Origin: Ochrobactrum sp. RH2CCR150
Lineage (GTDB): Bacteria; Pseudomonadota; Alphaproteobacteria; Rhizobiales; Rhizobiaceae
Direction of reading: 5' to 3'
DNA length: 64,000 nucleotides
Assembly (NCBI GenBank): GCA_014138095.1
Contig: JACGXE010000001.1
Span: forward strand, 62,001-126,000
The position numbers were made by a program, and so were the translations under genes. Every line of letters starts with the position of its first letter. The first letter of the stretch is position 1. The notes under the pieces are model-generated. The model worked only from the letters and a program-made list of their open reading frames with translations, searched no databases and was not told the origin of the DNA. Of the stretch, positions 1-9,314 are shown one piece after another.

Positions 1-279
1 CAGCCATACACCAGCCAGCGCTGTTAAGTTCACTTGGCATTTATTACAGAGCATAGCAACACTGCACAGAATGTTAGTATGATCTAATTTTTTGTTCGCA
101 TATCATCACAGCTATACTGACTATATGGCGATCTGTGAATAAATAGGACCATAACGGGATTGAAGGGCGCTTTCGCACGGCATTTCGGTGACGAAAGTTG
201 AGCCGACACTCTATCGGGCACTTGTCCTTAATCGCAGCAATCGCTACATCTCGGCCAATCGTCAAGGAGACAGACACTC
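1..279. other. Gene-free left edge, leader of the YggT gene
   Basis: No convincing gene is seen in this stretch; the open frames on the minus strand show no family resemblance. The last bases carry a good ribosome binding site (AAGGAG at about 264-269, ten bases before the ATG at 280). The rest presumably holds the promoter of the YggT gene, but no clear -35/-10 pair is asserted. Confidence 0.5.
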
Positions 280-570
280 ATGATTGCATTGTTCCGCACC
301 ATTGATCTGGCGCTCGACATCTACACGTGGATCATCATTGCCAGCGCCATCTATTCGTGGCTCTATGCGTTCAATGTCGTCAATTCCGGCAATCGCTTCG
401 TGGCCTCGGTCGGAGAGTTTCTCTACAAGGTGACCGAGCCGGTTCTGCGCCCGATCCGCAATCTCTTGCCTAATCTGGGCGGGATCGACATTTCGCCGAT
501 CATCCTGCTCCTGATCATCTTCTTCATCCGCCAGTTCATGTGGACGACGCTGCTGCCGCTCTTCCTCTGA
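280..570 (+). CDS. YggT family inner-membrane protein
   Basis: A 96-residue integral membrane protein of the YggT family. Two hydrophobic segments are visible, at about residues 8-35 and 70-92, separated by a short loop containing the family's typical [13 protein letters not shown] stretch. The start is supported by an AAGGAG site ten bases upstream. Family members are small membrane proteins linked in other bacteria to cell-shape or osmotic-stress phenotypes; the molecular role is not established. The gene converges on ppa with a shared hairpin terminator between them, so it is probably a single-gene unit. Confidence 0.9.
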   Translation: MIALFRTIDLALDIYTWIIIASAIYSWLYAFNVVNSGNRFVASVGEFLYKVTEPVLRPIRNLLPNLGGIDISPIILLLIIFFIRQFMWTTLLPLFL

Positions 571-593
571 TCGGCAAACCAAAGCTCAAAAGC

Positions 594-634
594 AAAAGCG
601 CCCAATAATCCTTCGGGGATCATTGGGCGCTTTT
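594..634. terminator. Bidirectional terminator between the YggT gene and ppa
   Basis: An 18-base inverted repeat (594-611 with 617-634, one mismatch) around a TTCGG loop, flanked by AAAA on one side and TTTT on the other. It lies between two convergent genes and can serve both strands. Confidence 0.85.
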
Positions 635-674
635 GTTTTAAACCATACTGCAAACCGGCGATTGCTCGACCGGA

Positions 675-1205
675 TTATTTGCCCTTGGCGCGTTCGATCG
701 CTTCGACGATGAACTTGCGAGCATAGTCTTCATCGCCCCAATCGCCGATCTTGACCCACTTGCCGGGTTCCAGATCCTTGTAGTGCTCGAAGAAATGCGC
801 AATCTGCTTCAGCGTGATTTCCGGCATATCCGTGTAATCATGGATCTTCTCGTAACGGCGCGTCAAATGCGGCGACGGAACGGCGATGATCTTTTCGTCC
901 TTGCCGGAATTGTCTTCCATGACCAGAACGCCGATCGGGCGGACATTGATCACAGAACCCGGTACCAGCGGACGGGTGTTGCAGACGAGAACGTCAATCG
1001 GATCGCCGTCTTCCGACAGCGTATGCGGTACGAAACCGTAATTGCCCGGATAGGTCATCGGCGTGTAGAGAAAACGGTCAACGATCAGAGCCCCGGACTT
1101 CTTGTCCATCTCGTACTTGATCGGCTGGCCGCCGACCGGAACTTCGATGATGACGTTGACGTCTTCGGGAGGATTGGTTCCGATGGAAATGGCATCAATA
1201 TTCAT
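675..1205 (-). CDS. ppa: Inorganic pyrophosphatase (family I)
   Basis: Soluble cytosolic inorganic diphosphatase that hydrolyses pyrophosphate to two phosphates and so pulls biosynthetic reactions forward. The 176-residue length is normal for bacterial family I enzymes. The metal-binding signature DGDPIDVLV lies at residues 66-74, with the catalytic aspartates at 66, 68 and 71, and a third aspartate at 103 in the GKDEK segment. The substrate-binding YPGNYGF motif is at 52-58. The gene stands alone on the minus strand, with 123 bases between it and the upstream acyltransferase gene and a strong terminator after it. Confidence 0.97.
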   Translation of the reverse strand: MNIDAISIGTNPPEDVNVIIEVPVGGQPIKYEMDKKSGALIVDRFLYTPMTYPGNYGFVPHTLSEDGDPIDVLVCNTRPLVPGSVINVRPIGVLVMEDNSGKDEKIIAVPSPHLTRRYEKIHDYTDMPEITLKQIAHFFEHYKDLEPGKWVKIGDWGDEDYARKFIVEAIERAKGK

Positions 1206-1328
1206 GATGGGTCCTTTCGTGTCGCGCTCTGATACCGGGTTTCATGTTTCCGTGCAAGAAAAACGAAACTCCAACAAAACGCGACTAATTGTCGTTTAAC
1301 TTAAGTTGAACATGAAGGCTTCGGACGT

Positions 1329-2123
1329 TTAACCGCGAGGGGAAACGCCCAGCTCCTTCAAGCGTTCAACAGCTGTCGGTGGCATCGGGGGTGGGTTGGG
1401 GTCGCGGCTTGCCGCAACCAGAAGCTCATCGCAAGCCGTCTCCGTTGTTTCGATCAGGCGGCGCAGAAACTCTTCCTTTTCAAGCCCCGGCGGAATGGGG
1501 GGCAGAACACGGCAGCGAACGGTGCCCGGAAAACGCAGGAACTTGCGGCGCGGCCAGTAGAGCCCGGCATTATGCGCAATCGGCAAGACCGGCAGATCGA
1601 GCGCATCGTAAAGATGCACGATGCCGTATTTATATTGCGGCGGCGCACCCGGCGACCGGCGCGTGCCTTCGGGATAGATGAGGATCTGACGTCCTTCGGC
1701 GATGGCCTTTTCCGCGCCCTTGGTGATCGAATGCAGCGCCTTGACGCGCGATCCACGATCCACCGGGATCATCTCCATCTTGGCGATGTACCAGCCAAAC
1801 AGCGGAATGCGCATCAATTCGCGCTTCAGGATCAGAACCGGATCGTCCAGATAAGGCAGGAAGGCATAGGTATCCCAGGCCGACTGGTGCTTGGGCGCGC
1901 AGATATATGCCCCTTCCGGAATATTCTCGAGCCCTTCGATGACGTAATCCGTACCGACAATGACCTTCTGGAGCCACAGATTGACCCGTGCCCAGAGCTT
2001 CGGCACGATCCATGCCTTCTTGCGCGGCAGCAGGAAATAGAACGGCGTATAAAGGACCATCTGCACTAGTGTGCAGATGTAAAACGCAGCGTTGAAGAGG
2101 ATCGAGCGCAGGTAGAGAAGCAT
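1329..2123 (-). CDS. plsC: 1-acyl-sn-glycerol-3-phosphate acyltransferase (PlsC family)
   Basis: Membrane-associated acyltransferase of phospholipid synthesis, expected to acylate lysophosphatidic acid to phosphatidic acid. An N-terminal hydrophobic segment is at about residues 5-32. The catalytic HX4D box is HQSAWD at 79-84, and the acceptor-binding YPEGTRRSPG motif follows around 145-154. The ATG at 2123 gives 264 residues, the usual length; the frame runs open another 24 codons upstream, but that stretch overlaps a palindromic repeat and is unlikely to be coding. The gene follows ydcF and ftsEX on the same strand. Paralogues acting on ornithine lipid are possible, so substrate is inferred. 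Confidence 0.9.
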   Translation of the reverse strand: MLLYLRSILFNAAFYICTLVQMVLYTPFYFLLPRKKAWIVPKLWARVNLWLQKVIVGTDYVIEGLENIPEGAYICAPKHQSAWDTYAFLPYLDDPVLILKRELMRIPLFGWYIAKMEMIPVDRGSRVKALHSITKGAEKAIAEGRQILIYPEGTRRSPGAPPQYKYGIVHLYDALDLPVLPIAHNAGLYWPRRKFLRFPGTVRCRVLPPIPPGLEKEEFLRRLIETTETACDELLVAASRDPNPPPMPPTAVERLKELGVSPRG

Positions 2124-2144
2124 CGTGTCGGCGAGTATCCCGGC

Positions 2145-2208
2145 TAGAGCACATCCCGAAAAGCACGAAACGGCTTTCGGACGTGATGCGCTCAAAACAA
2201 ACAGTCAG
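2145..2208. repeat. Short palindromic intergenic repeat, copy 1
   Basis: An imperfect palindrome in which a CCCGAAAAGC arm pairs with a GGCTTTCGG arm, flanked by CACATC and GTGATGCG. It matches in layout and in much of its sequence the element at about 23812-23880. Such REP-like palindromes are common in Brucella and Ochrobactrum intergenic DNA. It sits directly upstream of plsC. Confidence 0.6.
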
Positions 2209-2328
2209 ACCATAATCCCGAAAAACTGTCAGGCCTTCGTTTTCCGAAATCTCGGGCACTCGTATATCAGGAACTGCCCCATTTTCCATACAGAAAACGG
2301 TGACTGAGCGTCGGGATTTTCCAGTTTG

Positions 2329-2976
2329 TTACCGATTGATCTTCTGACCGGCCACACCGTCAAGAATATCGAAGCCGAATACCTCCGACGCGCCAACGCG
2401 TACGACAGCGCCCAGATATTTGACATATTCCACGAAGAGCACGCGCAATGTGTCGCCCTCGGCCACCCAGCTTTGCTCGCGACCATCGCCATTTACCACC
2501 GGATAGGGCACGAATTCCACGTCCTTCATCCGATAGGACATTTCCAGAATGCTGCGCGGCATATGATAATTGTTCGTAACGACGATGACCCGGCGATAAT
2601 TGTTGTTGCGAATCCAGTGCTCGCTTTCCTCGGCATTGCCGACGGTGTTGCGCGCCGAACGGTCGAGATCGACACAGCAATCGAACAGGCTCGGATCGGC
2701 ATGCGTCGCACGCTGGATGGATTTTTCATTCGTGGATGGGTGCACGCCGCTGATCAACAGCCGCTTGCCGCGCTTTTCCTGCAACAGATCAACCGCCGCC
2801 TGAATGCGGGACTGCCCGCCGGTCAGAACGACGATGCCATCGGCCGGCTGATCGATCACAGGCGGCGTCATGCTCGTCACCTTCTCGCCAAAGGCGACAA
2901 AGCCGACGAGAAAAGCCAGAAGCAGCGTAAAAAGCACGATGGAGATGGGTTGGAAACGTCTGAGCATACGCATCAT
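2329..2976 (-). CDS. YdcF family (DUF218) membrane-anchored protein
   Basis: A 215-residue protein with one N-terminal membrane segment (about residues 8-29) followed by a DUF218/YdcF domain. Recognisable family features are DGIVVLTGGQSRI, a GKRLLISGVHP strand and VVTNNYHMPRS. Related proteins (SanA, ElyC) act in envelope maintenance; the activity here is unknown. The start is uncertain: ATGs at 2976, 2973 and 2967 all fit, and an ATG at 3069 would add 31 residues. The same frame stays open back into ftsX, but that extension is a shadow of ftsX. Location behind ftsEX supports an envelope role. Confidence 0.82.
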   Translation of the reverse strand: MMRMLRRFQPISIVLFTLLLAFLVGFVAFGEKVTSMTPPVIDQPADGIVVLTGGQSRIQAAVDLLQEKRGKRLLISGVHPSTNEKSIQRATHADPSLFDCCVDLDRSARNTVGNAEESEHWIRNNNYRRVIVVTNNYHMPRSILEMSYRMKDVEFVPYPVVNGDGREQSWVAEGDTLRVLFVEYVKYLGAVVRVGASEVFGFDILDGVAGQKINR

Positions 2977-3242
2977 GACAGACCACAGGAATCTGGCTGG
3001 CGCAAGCAGCAAGGATGAAGGGGCAACAACAGGGGGACTGCGCCGCCAGACCACGGCGCCCGCATGCATCTCATCCGCTGTTCGTTTCTCTGCCACCGCA
3101 TCGTTACTCGCCCGGTATCCGCCGCCCAATGCGCGCGCGATTCGTCCGTCGTTCCTCTGGCTATCATACGCAGCATTGCGGCGATAACTCGGAAAGCTAC
3201 CAGGAATTCGCGTGCGACGGTGCGTATTTGGCCAAAAGATTG

Positions 3243-4280
3243 TCATTCGGAGCGTACTCCCGGACCATCCATGGTTGCGAGTTGACGGATAACCGTCAGG
3301 CGGCTGGTCAGCATAGTCAGAACACTGACCAGAATGATGATGGCTGCGGCACCGAGATAGCCGCTGCGACCGATGGCGAAACTGCCGAACATGGCCGCAG
3401 CCTGATCGCCTTCGGGCGTCGCCATATGGCGCGAAGCCCACCAGGAAAAGATCAGGAAGACCAGCATGGCTGCGGCACCGCCGAACAAGGCGCCCTTCAG
3501 CGCCGTGCGGAAGAAATGCCATTCGAATTCGCGCGCCACGAATTTCGATTCCGCACCGATGAAATGCAGAACCTCGATAATGTGGCTGTTGCCAGACATC
3601 GCCCCGCGTGTGGCGAAAATGACGGTGAGAACGGTTGCCGCAATCACCAGCGAAAGAACCGCCGTACCGACCAGAACCGTCGTATGCGCCATAGACACCA
3701 GCCGATCCACCCATGTCCGGTGATCGTCGAAACTTGCTGCCGGAATAGCGCGGGTCAGTTCCGTGCGCATGGTGCCGAAATCGGGCGGCGCACTTTCATC
3801 GATGGTGACCACGACAAGGCGCGGCACGGGCAGTTCATCGATATTGAGGCCAGTGCCAAGCCATGGCTCCAGCAGGCGAGCAGTGGCGTCCTTGTCGATG
3901 ATGTTCGTCGCTTTCACGCCTGCAAAGCCGCGTGCGATGTCGCTCGCCTGCTGCAAGGCCTTTTCAATATCCTGCCCTTCAACCGGGCGGATCTGGATGG
4001 TCGCCTCGCGCGCAATCTGGCTCTGCCAGGCGGCAGCCGATGCGCGAACTAGCGACACACCACCCATGGTCAGGCAGGCGAGAAACGTCATGATCGCGAT
4101 AACGGTCACCAAAGCGGTGCCGGTAACACTTCCATCGGGCACAATCGGGCTTGGCCCTTTGCGCTGTCGGCGCTTACCGACCCGCACCAGAACCATATCC
4201 TTCAGGTCTTCGAAACGAACCTTCAGATCATCCTGAATTTTCTGCCAGCCGCTTGGACGGCCACTACGGGTGTTACTCAT
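3243..4280 (-). CDS. ftsX: Cell division ABC transporter permease FtsX
   Basis: Integral membrane partner of FtsE; in the divisome FtsEX couples ATP hydrolysis to activation of peptidoglycan hydrolases at the septum. The 345-residue protein has a basic cytoplasmic N-terminal tail (about 1-55), a first membrane helix at about 57-80, a large periplasmic domain, and three more helices in the C-terminal half around 195-330, the expected FtsX topology. The first codons overlap the end of ftsE by eight bases, so the two are translationally coupled. There is no lipoprotein or enzymatic motif, as expected for the family. Confidence 0.93.
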   Translation of the reverse strand: MSNTRSGRPSGWQKIQDDLKVRFEDLKDMVLVRVGKRRQRKGPSPIVPDGSVTGTALVTVIAIMTFLACLTMGGVSLVRASAAAWQSQIAREATIQIRPVEGQDIEKALQQASDIARGFAGVKATNIIDKDATARLLEPWLGTGLNIDELPVPRLVVVTIDESAPPDFGTMRTELTRAIPAASFDDHRTWVDRLVSMAHTTVLVGTAVLSLVIAATVLTVIFATRGAMSGNSHIIEVLHFIGAESKFVAREFEWHFFRTALKGALFGGAAAMLVFLIFSWWASRHMATPEGDQAAAMFGSFAIGRSGYLGAAAIIILVSVLTMLTSRLTVIRQLATMDGPGVRSE

Positions 4281-4932
4281 AGATATCGAGCCGCCCGTGT
4301 TCGAGAATCATGCGGCGCGCATTGACCTGATCCATCAGGGAAAGATCGTGCGTGGCGATGATGACAGCGGTGCCTGAGCGGTTAAGCTCTGTAAAAAGGC
4401 GCAGCAGACGCTTGGCAAGCGGCGGATCGACATTGCCGGTCGGCTCATCAGCCAGCAGCAATTCCGGCTGATCGATAAGCGCACGCGCAATGGCGGCACG
4501 CTGCTTCTCACCGCCAGATAGAACCGGCGGCAAAACGCCCATCCGGTCGCCGAGGCCAACCCAATGCAGCAGTTCTTCCACCTCATGCCGGTAGGTGGCT
4601 TCTTCCTTGCCGCGCACCCGCAACGGAAGCGCCACATTCTCGTAAGTGGTCATATGGTCGAGCAGGCGGAAATCCTGAAACACGATGCCGATACGGCGGC
4701 GCAACAGGGGCACTTCCCTGTGATCGAGACGCGCCACATCCTTGCCGAACACGTTGATCAGACCGCGTGTCGGCTTCAGCGCCATGAAAAGAAGGCGCAT
4801 GAGCGACGTCTTGCCAGCGCCCGAAGGGCCAGTCAAAAACTGGAATGAACGCGGCGGTATGTGGAAACTGACATCCTTCAGGATTTCAGGTCCCATTCCA
4901 TATCTCAGGCCGACATTCTCGAAACGTATCAC
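4273..4932 (-). CDS. ftsE: Cell division ATP-binding protein FtsE
   Basis: Cytoplasmic ATPase of the FtsEX division complex. All ABC motifs are present in 219 residues: Walker A GPSGAGKT at 35-42, the Q-loop in VFQDF near 84-88, the signature LSGGE at 138-142, Walker B LLLADE at 158-163 followed by PTGNVD, and the switch histidine in ATHD near 193. The gene is the first of a minus-strand set ftsE-ftsX-ydcF-plsC, with about 200 bases of upstream DNA before a divergent gene. Confidence 0.95.
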   Translation of the reverse strand: MIRFENVGLRYGMGPEILKDVSFHIPPRSFQFLTGPSGAGKTSLMRLLFMALKPTRGLINVFGKDVARLDHREVPLLRRRIGIVFQDFRLLDHMTTYENVALPLRVRGKEEATYRHEVEELLHWVGLGDRMGVLPPVLSGGEKQRAAIARALIDQPELLLADEPTGNVDPPLAKRLLRLFTELNRSGTAVIIATHDLSLMDQVNARRMILEHGRLDIYE

Positions 4933-5133
4933 CGGTCAGCTTCTCTTTGGTTCCTCGCGCGCGCGAAGCTTTCGCACACGCATCAATATCGGTTTGACCT
5001 TTACCCTCTATGGTTAATCTTGCGTTAAATCCGACCCATTCGGCCGTTAAAAATTTCGCGAGCGAAGCATTAACCATTTTGCGGCAGCCTAGGCGGCTGG
5101 AATGACCGAGAAAACGCAGAGGAAGATGACTTC

Positions 5134-5769
5134 ATGATGGCGAAGCAATCATCAGGCAGAGGCAGTGCGCGCGGGCAGCCGCATGCGGCAAAGCCTGCTG
5201 GCTGGCGTCTGTCGTCTGCCGCTGAAGTCGAGGACGCTGAATTCGAAACCGTGCTGCCGGAGCGACAAACGCTCAAGACGCCGCGCGCGTTGCCGGGTTT
5301 CAGCCTTTTCCGAAAACCGGATCGTCCGGCGATTGCTACCGAAACTGCCAGCAGCCCCGGAGCCGCCTATTGGGTTCTGGTGGCTTTCTGCGCAACCACC
5401 GCTTTCTGGATGGCAGGCGGATATACGATCATGACCAGCAGGCCATCGGATATCACAGCCACCGCGTCGCCGTCGTTGCCGCTAGTTTCTGCGCTGAAAG
5501 TGACGGACATCACCACCAATATTGCTGAGCGCGCCGAAGGCAATGTGCTGAATGTCGGTGCCAGCATCAGAAACGAAGGTCATGAGAACCGGCTGCCACC
5601 AGCGCTGATCGTCAGCATCACCTATAGTGACGGACAAAAGCGCGAACGCCTGTTGGAACCCGTGCGCACCAGCATCGGGCCCGGCGGCAACATCCGTTTC
5701 GAAACGATGCTGCCTGCCCTGCGCGGAACGATTGAGAAAGTCGATATACGGATGGCGAGCCCGGCCTGA
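5134..5769 (+). CDS. Single-pass membrane protein, function unknown
   Basis: A 211-residue protein with a basic, low-complexity cytoplasmic N-terminus (about 1-85), one membrane helix near residues 87-110, and a C-terminal domain of about 90 residues with beta-rich character (DITTNIAERAEGNVLNVG, then VSITYSDGQKRERL). The arrangement recalls zinc-ribbon/DUF3426 proteins found beside ftsEX in related bacteria, but no CxxC pairs of a zinc ribbon are present here. Two consecutive ATGs open the frame; the start at 5134 is chosen by default. It is divergent from ftsE. Confidence 0.75.
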   Translation: MMAKQSSGRGSARGQPHAAKPAGWRLSSAAEVEDAEFETVLPERQTLKTPRALPGFSLFRKPDRPAIATETASSPGAAYWVLVAFCATTAFWMAGGYTIMTSRPSDITATASPSLPLVSALKVTDITTNIAERAEGNVLNVGASIRNEGHENRLPPALIVSITYSDGQKRERLLEPVRTSIGPGGNIRFETMLPALRGTIEKVDIRMASPA

Positions 5770-5808
5770 TTGCCGGGCGCGGGGCCCCAGTATTCCGAAA
5801 CCGCGACC

Positions 5809-6081
5809 TTACTGCCAGCAGCCGAGATTGCGTCCCTTGAGATTGTGGGAATCGATATCGACGACAAGCTTCGGATCCTGACGCAGCAAAACCATCGTCG
5901 TGCGTTGCTTAAGATCGATCTTCTGCCATCCAGCGCATTCCGTCGGCATAGGCGTGGTGTCAATCTTGACCTTTTCCGTCCATGCGGTTGCGGTGCAGCC
6001 CGACAGAACGGAAATCAGCGACACTGCCACAGCGCCACCCAATAGGGCTTTCGATCCTCTGGTCTTCGGATGCGTGTTCAA
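5809..6081 (-). CDS. Small lipoprotein
   Basis: A 90-residue protein with a basic N-terminus, a hydrophobic stretch at about 12-25 and a lipobox LSGC ending at Cys29, so it is predicted to be cleaved by signal peptidase II and lipidated. The mature part is only about 60 residues with two further cysteines (in TECAGW and NLGCW), which could form a disulfide. No enzymatic motif is seen. Small lipoproteins of this kind are widespread in Hyphomicrobiales; the function is unknown. Confidence 0.8.
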   Translation of the reverse strand: MNTHPKTRGSKALLGGAVAVSLISVLSGCTATAWTEKVKIDTTPMPTECAGWQKIDLKQRTTMVLLRQDPKLVVDIDSHNLKGRNLGCWQ

Positions 6082-6556
6082 ACCGCAAACTCCCTGTCAT
6101 GCTCTGCGACAGCCTTTGAAAATGGCTGTTCTTCGGTTGCGGGCCTGCCCCGTGCCTACTCTTCGCTTATAACGCGCATGCTGCGCCCTTCGCAATGACC
6201 CCGGCACAGAAGACCATGGCCATGCCTCCATTGCAAATGAGGCGTCGGCGAAACCAGCGATAGGGATCCCATCAACGCGAAAACGCGACGCCGCGCTAAA
6301 AAAACTGCGCTTAATTTCATTTAAATGGGCAAATGAATTATCATAATAAATTCAATGTCTTGTGGGAATCATTTGTAAACAACATAATATAATTTGGATG
6401 AATTTGCGCCTTTACTGTTAAAACAGTTCTAACAAGCAAAGCATAGCAATCAATATTTGCCTTCAACAATATTGCCGGAAGAATATGACAAGGATATAGT
6501 TTTTGTTATCTGATTCGCTTTCGGCCAGTTTCACTACACCAACCTTGGGGATTTCC
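6082..6556. other. Gene-free AT-rich region upstream of the aquaporin gene
   Basis: About 475 bases without a credible gene. The right half (roughly 6300-6500) is markedly AT-rich and probably carries the promoter region of the aquaporin gene and of the divergent lipoprotein gene. No clear operator or riboswitch was recognised. Confidence 0.5.
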
Positions 6557-7243
6557 ATGTTGAATAAACTATCGGCTGAGTTTTTCGGAACTTTCTGGCT
6601 GGTTTTCGGCGGCTGCGGCAGCGCCGTGCTCGCTGCAGCTTTTCCTGAACTTGGCATTGGCTTCCTTGGCGTCGCCTTTGCTTTCGGCCTCACCGTCCTG
6701 ACCATGGCTTTTGCTGTGGGCGGCATTTCCGGCGGCCATTTCAATCCGGCTGTATCGCTCGGCCTCGTCATCGGCGGCAGACTTCCGGCAAAGGATCTCA
6801 TCCCTTACTGGATCGCACAGGTTCTAGGCGCCATCGTTGCGGCGGCTGTGCTCTATCTGATCGCTTCGGGGAAAAGCGGTTTTACGGCTGGCGGCTTTGC
6901 TTCCAACGGCTATGGTGAATTGTCACCCGGCGGCTATAGCCTGACATCGGCCCTGCTGATCGAAGTCGTCCTGACGGCGTTTTTCATCATCATCATTCTG
7001 GGTTCGACGTCGTCGATTGCACCGGCTGGTTTTGCGCCGATCGCCATTGGTCTTGGCCTGACCCTCATCCACCTGATCTCGATCCCGGTGACCAATACAT
7101 CGGTCAACCCGGCTCGCTCCACTGGCGTTGCGCTCTTCGCTGAAACGGCGGCACTCAGCCAACTCTGGCTGTTCTGGGTTGCACCTCTGGTCGGCGCTGC
7201 CCTCGGCGCGATCATCTGGAAAGGCCTGCTTGGCAGAGATTGA
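6557..7243 (+). CDS. aqpZ: Aquaporin (AqpZ/AqpX-type water channel)
   Basis: Inner-membrane water channel of the MIP family, 228 residues. The two NPA boxes are at 63-65 (HFNPAVS) and 184-186 (SVNPARS). The selectivity-filter positions read Phe43, His172, Thr181 and Arg187, the set typical of water-specific AqpZ rather than glycerol channels. Six hydrophobic helices are evident. An open frame reaches 18 codons further upstream from a TTG, but the ATG at 6557 matches the family N-terminus and follows a GGGG-rich site. The Brucella orthologue is known as AqpX. A strong terminator follows, so it is monocistronic. Confidence 0.95.
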   Translation: MLNKLSAEFFGTFWLVFGGCGSAVLAAAFPELGIGFLGVAFAFGLTVLTMAFAVGGISGGHFNPAVSLGLVIGGRLPAKDLIPYWIAQVLGAIVAAAVLYLIASGKSGFTAGGFASNGYGELSPGGYSLTSALLIEVVLTAFFIIIILGSTSSIAPAGFAPIAIGLGLTLIHLISIPVTNTSVNPARSTGVALFAETAALSQLWLFWVAPLVGAALGAIIWKGLLGRD

Positions 7244-7263
7244 TCCGCCCTCCCGGATCGACT

Positions 7264-7289
7264 AGGCCGGCGTCAGTCGGCCTTTTTTT
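7264..7289 (+). terminator. Rho-independent terminator of the aquaporin gene
   Basis: The arms AGGCCG (7264-7269) and CGGCCT (7278-7283) form a hairpin followed by a run of seven T, 20 bases after the stop codon. Confidence 0.85.
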
Positions 7290-7405
7290 ATTGGAGACTT
7301 GTCGTCCCTGGAAACGGGGACGAAACATTTGCCACCAAAAAGTGATTCCGATCATGGGAAGGATGCTGTAAGTAACAAGCATCTTTCCTCTCGATGTCTT
7401 GAGCA

Positions 7406-8647
7406 ATGTCCCCCTCAACTGATGCTTCTCCTGCGGATCGTTACGCAGCATTTCGCCACTCATCTTTCAAAAAATACTGGGGTGCGCGCTTTCTGAGCGC
7501 CTTCGCGGTGCAAATCGTCAGCGTTTCTGTCGGCTGGCAGATTTATGACCAGACCCGCGACGCCTTCAATCTAGGCATGGTCGGGCTGATGCAGTTTCTG
7601 CCTGCATTGCTGCTCGTTCTCGTGACCGGCGCTGCGGCTGACCGTTTCGGCAGGCGCTTGATCATGGGCCTGTCGCTGGTGCTGGAAGCGGTCGTCACAG
7701 GTCTGTTGCTTTCACTGACGCTTACGGGCCTGTTCGAGCCTGCGACGGTGTTTGCCTGTCTGCTGCTCTTCGGCATCGCACGCGCCTTCCTCGGACCGTC
7801 TTCGGCATCGCTGGTGGTGAACCTTGTTCCGACCGAAGATTTCGCCAATGCGGTGTCCTGGAATTCGTCAGCATGGCAGGTTGCAACCATCGTCGGCCCG
7901 GTCGCAGGCGGCTTGCTCTATGGCATCTCGCCGATTGCCGCTTATTGTGTTGCCACGATCTTCCTGATCGCCGCATCACTTCTGACCTTCTCTATCCCGA
8001 AACCGAAACAGCACACGCTGACGGAAGAGCGCTCCATGTCGAGCATGCTCGCCGGCTTCCGCTATATCTGGAAGGAAAAAATCGTTCTGGGCGCGATCTC
8101 GCTCGATCTTTTCGCAGTATTGCTCGGCGGCACAGTCGCGCTGTTGCCCATCTATGCGCGCGATATTCTCGATCTCGGTCCGTGGGGGCTTGGCCTGCTG
8201 CGTTCAGCTCCCGGCATCGGCGCTGTGCTCACCGCGATCTGGCTGGCCGGTCATCCGATCCGCGACCATGCGGGCCGCGTGATGTTCGTCTTTGTCGCAT
8301 TTTTCGGCCTGTTCAACATCATTTTCGGCGTTTCAACGCTGACCTGGCTTTCGGTCGTCGCACTGGCGCTGGCCGGTGCTGCCGATATGATCAGCGTCTA
8401 CATTCGTGAAACGCTGATGCAGCTCTGGACGCCGGATCATGTTCGCGGACGCGTCAATGCCGTGAATATGGTTTTCGTCGGCGCATCGAACGAGTTGGGC
8501 GAATTCCGCGCGGGCTTGATGGCTGCGGCGCTCGGCGCGGTTCCGGCTGTGGTGATCGGCGGCGTCGGCTCTATCGCGGTCGCGGTGATCTGGGCGACGA
8601 TATTCCCACAATTGCGCAAGGCCCGTCACCTGCAAGGACGGACCTGA
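7406..8647 (+). CDS. MFS transporter (EntS-like, 12 TM)
   Basis: A 413-residue major facilitator superfamily protein with about twelve hydrophobic segments. The loop between helices 2 and 3 carries the MFS motif ADRFGRR. The N-terminal phrase RNWWGARFLSA-like (here KKYWGARFLSAFA) and the overall layout resemble the MFS_3/EntS group of exporters. Proteins of this group export siderophores or drugs; the substrate cannot be read from the sequence and no siderophore genes are nearby. The gene is flanked by terminators on both sides, so it is transcribed alone. Confidence 0.88.
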   Translation: MSPSTDASPADRYAAFRHSSFKKYWGARFLSAFAVQIVSVSVGWQIYDQTRDAFNLGMVGLMQFLPALLLVLVTGAAADRFGRRLIMGLSLVLEAVVTGLLLSLTLTGLFEPATVFACLLLFGIARAFLGPSSASLVVNLVPTEDFANAVSWNSSAWQVATIVGPVAGGLLYGISPIAAYCVATIFLIAASLLTFSIPKPKQHTLTEERSMSSMLAGFRYIWKEKIVLGAISLDLFAVLLGGTVALLPIYARDILDLGPWGLGLLRSAPGIGAVLTAIWLAGHPIRDHAGRVMFVFVAFFGLFNIIFGVSTLTWLSVVALALAGAADMISVYIRETLMQLWTPDHVRGRVNAVNMVFVGASNELGEFRAGLMAAALGAVPAVVIGGVGSIAVAVIWATIFPQLRKARHLQGRT

Positions 8648-8650
8648 TGA

Positions 8651-9133
8651 TCAGAAAGGCGAGCTACGGCTCGCCTTTTCTATTTGTACGCGCGCCTGAA
8701 GTGCGTTGCGGTCATCCTCGCGGATGCCAATAAGCTCCGCGATACGCCAGGTGACGTCCGCTTCCACTTCGCTGACATCGCCATCGGCATAGACCATTTC
8801 CCACATCAGTCCCACGAAATCGAGCCGCGCATTATAGTCGAGCTGACGCTTGAGAACGGATGTGAAGCTTGAAAAATCGATGGCTTCGCTGTCGGCCACT
8901 TCGGCGGCCTTGATCAGCTTCTTCAGCGCATCGCCTTTGAGGTTATATTTCAGCGACAGCATCGCCGCGAGTTTCTTGCGTTCGCTCTCGCGCGTCTCGC
9001 CATCGACATCCATGATGTGGAACAGCAGCGCAGCAGCGGCAAGCTTGGGATCGTCGTTGGAAATATCTCCCTTGCGGTCACGAAAACCGTTGCCGGGCAG
9101 CTCTTTCAAAAATTCCAACAGACGATCGAACAT
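8651..9133 (-). CDS. TerB family protein
   Basis: A 160-residue, largely helical cytosolic protein of the TerB (tellurite-resistance B-like) family. The family's acidic metal-binding motifs are visible twice: FHIMDVDGETRESE around residues 38-51 and WEMVYADGDVSEVE around 111-124, each resembling a helix with conserved Asp/Glu ligands. There is no ter gene cluster here, so a role in tellurite resistance is not implied. In Hyphomicrobiales such stand-alone TerB genes are common and uncharacterised. Confidence 0.85.
   Translation of the reverse strand: MFDRLLEFLKELPGNGFRDRKGDISNDDPKLAAAALLFHIMDVDGETRESERKKLAAMLSLKYNLKGDALKKLIKAAEVADSEAIDFSSFTSVLKRQLDYNARLDFVGLMWEMVYADGDVSEVEADVTWRIAELIGIREDDRNALQARVQIEKASRSSPF
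8655..8679. terminator. Bidirectional terminator overlapping the 3' end of the TerB gene
   Basis: AAAGGCGAGC (8655-8664), a TACG loop and GCTCGCCTTTT (8669-8679). On the plus strand it ends the MFS gene; on the minus strand the hairpin lies inside the last few codons of the TerB-family gene. Confidence 0.8.
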
Positions 9134-9314
9134 TCACCCTCGCCAGACATATCAATGCAGACGCTCCCTCACGGGGAAACGCCACCCTTCATATCTGCGA
9201 ACCTAACCGGGGAAACACGGCAGACAACGCGACAAACCGTCATGAAAGACGGTTCGCAGCAGATGACGTCGCCAGCGTTGTTTTTAAGCAACGCTTTGTT
9301 CAAGCGGAAGCGGC

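Noticed and set aside
2977..3714. Long upstream extension of the YdcF frame through ftsX
   Set aside because: It overlaps ftsX in another frame; the YdcF domain and its membrane helix begin after about 2976 and only a short extension to 3069 is plausible.
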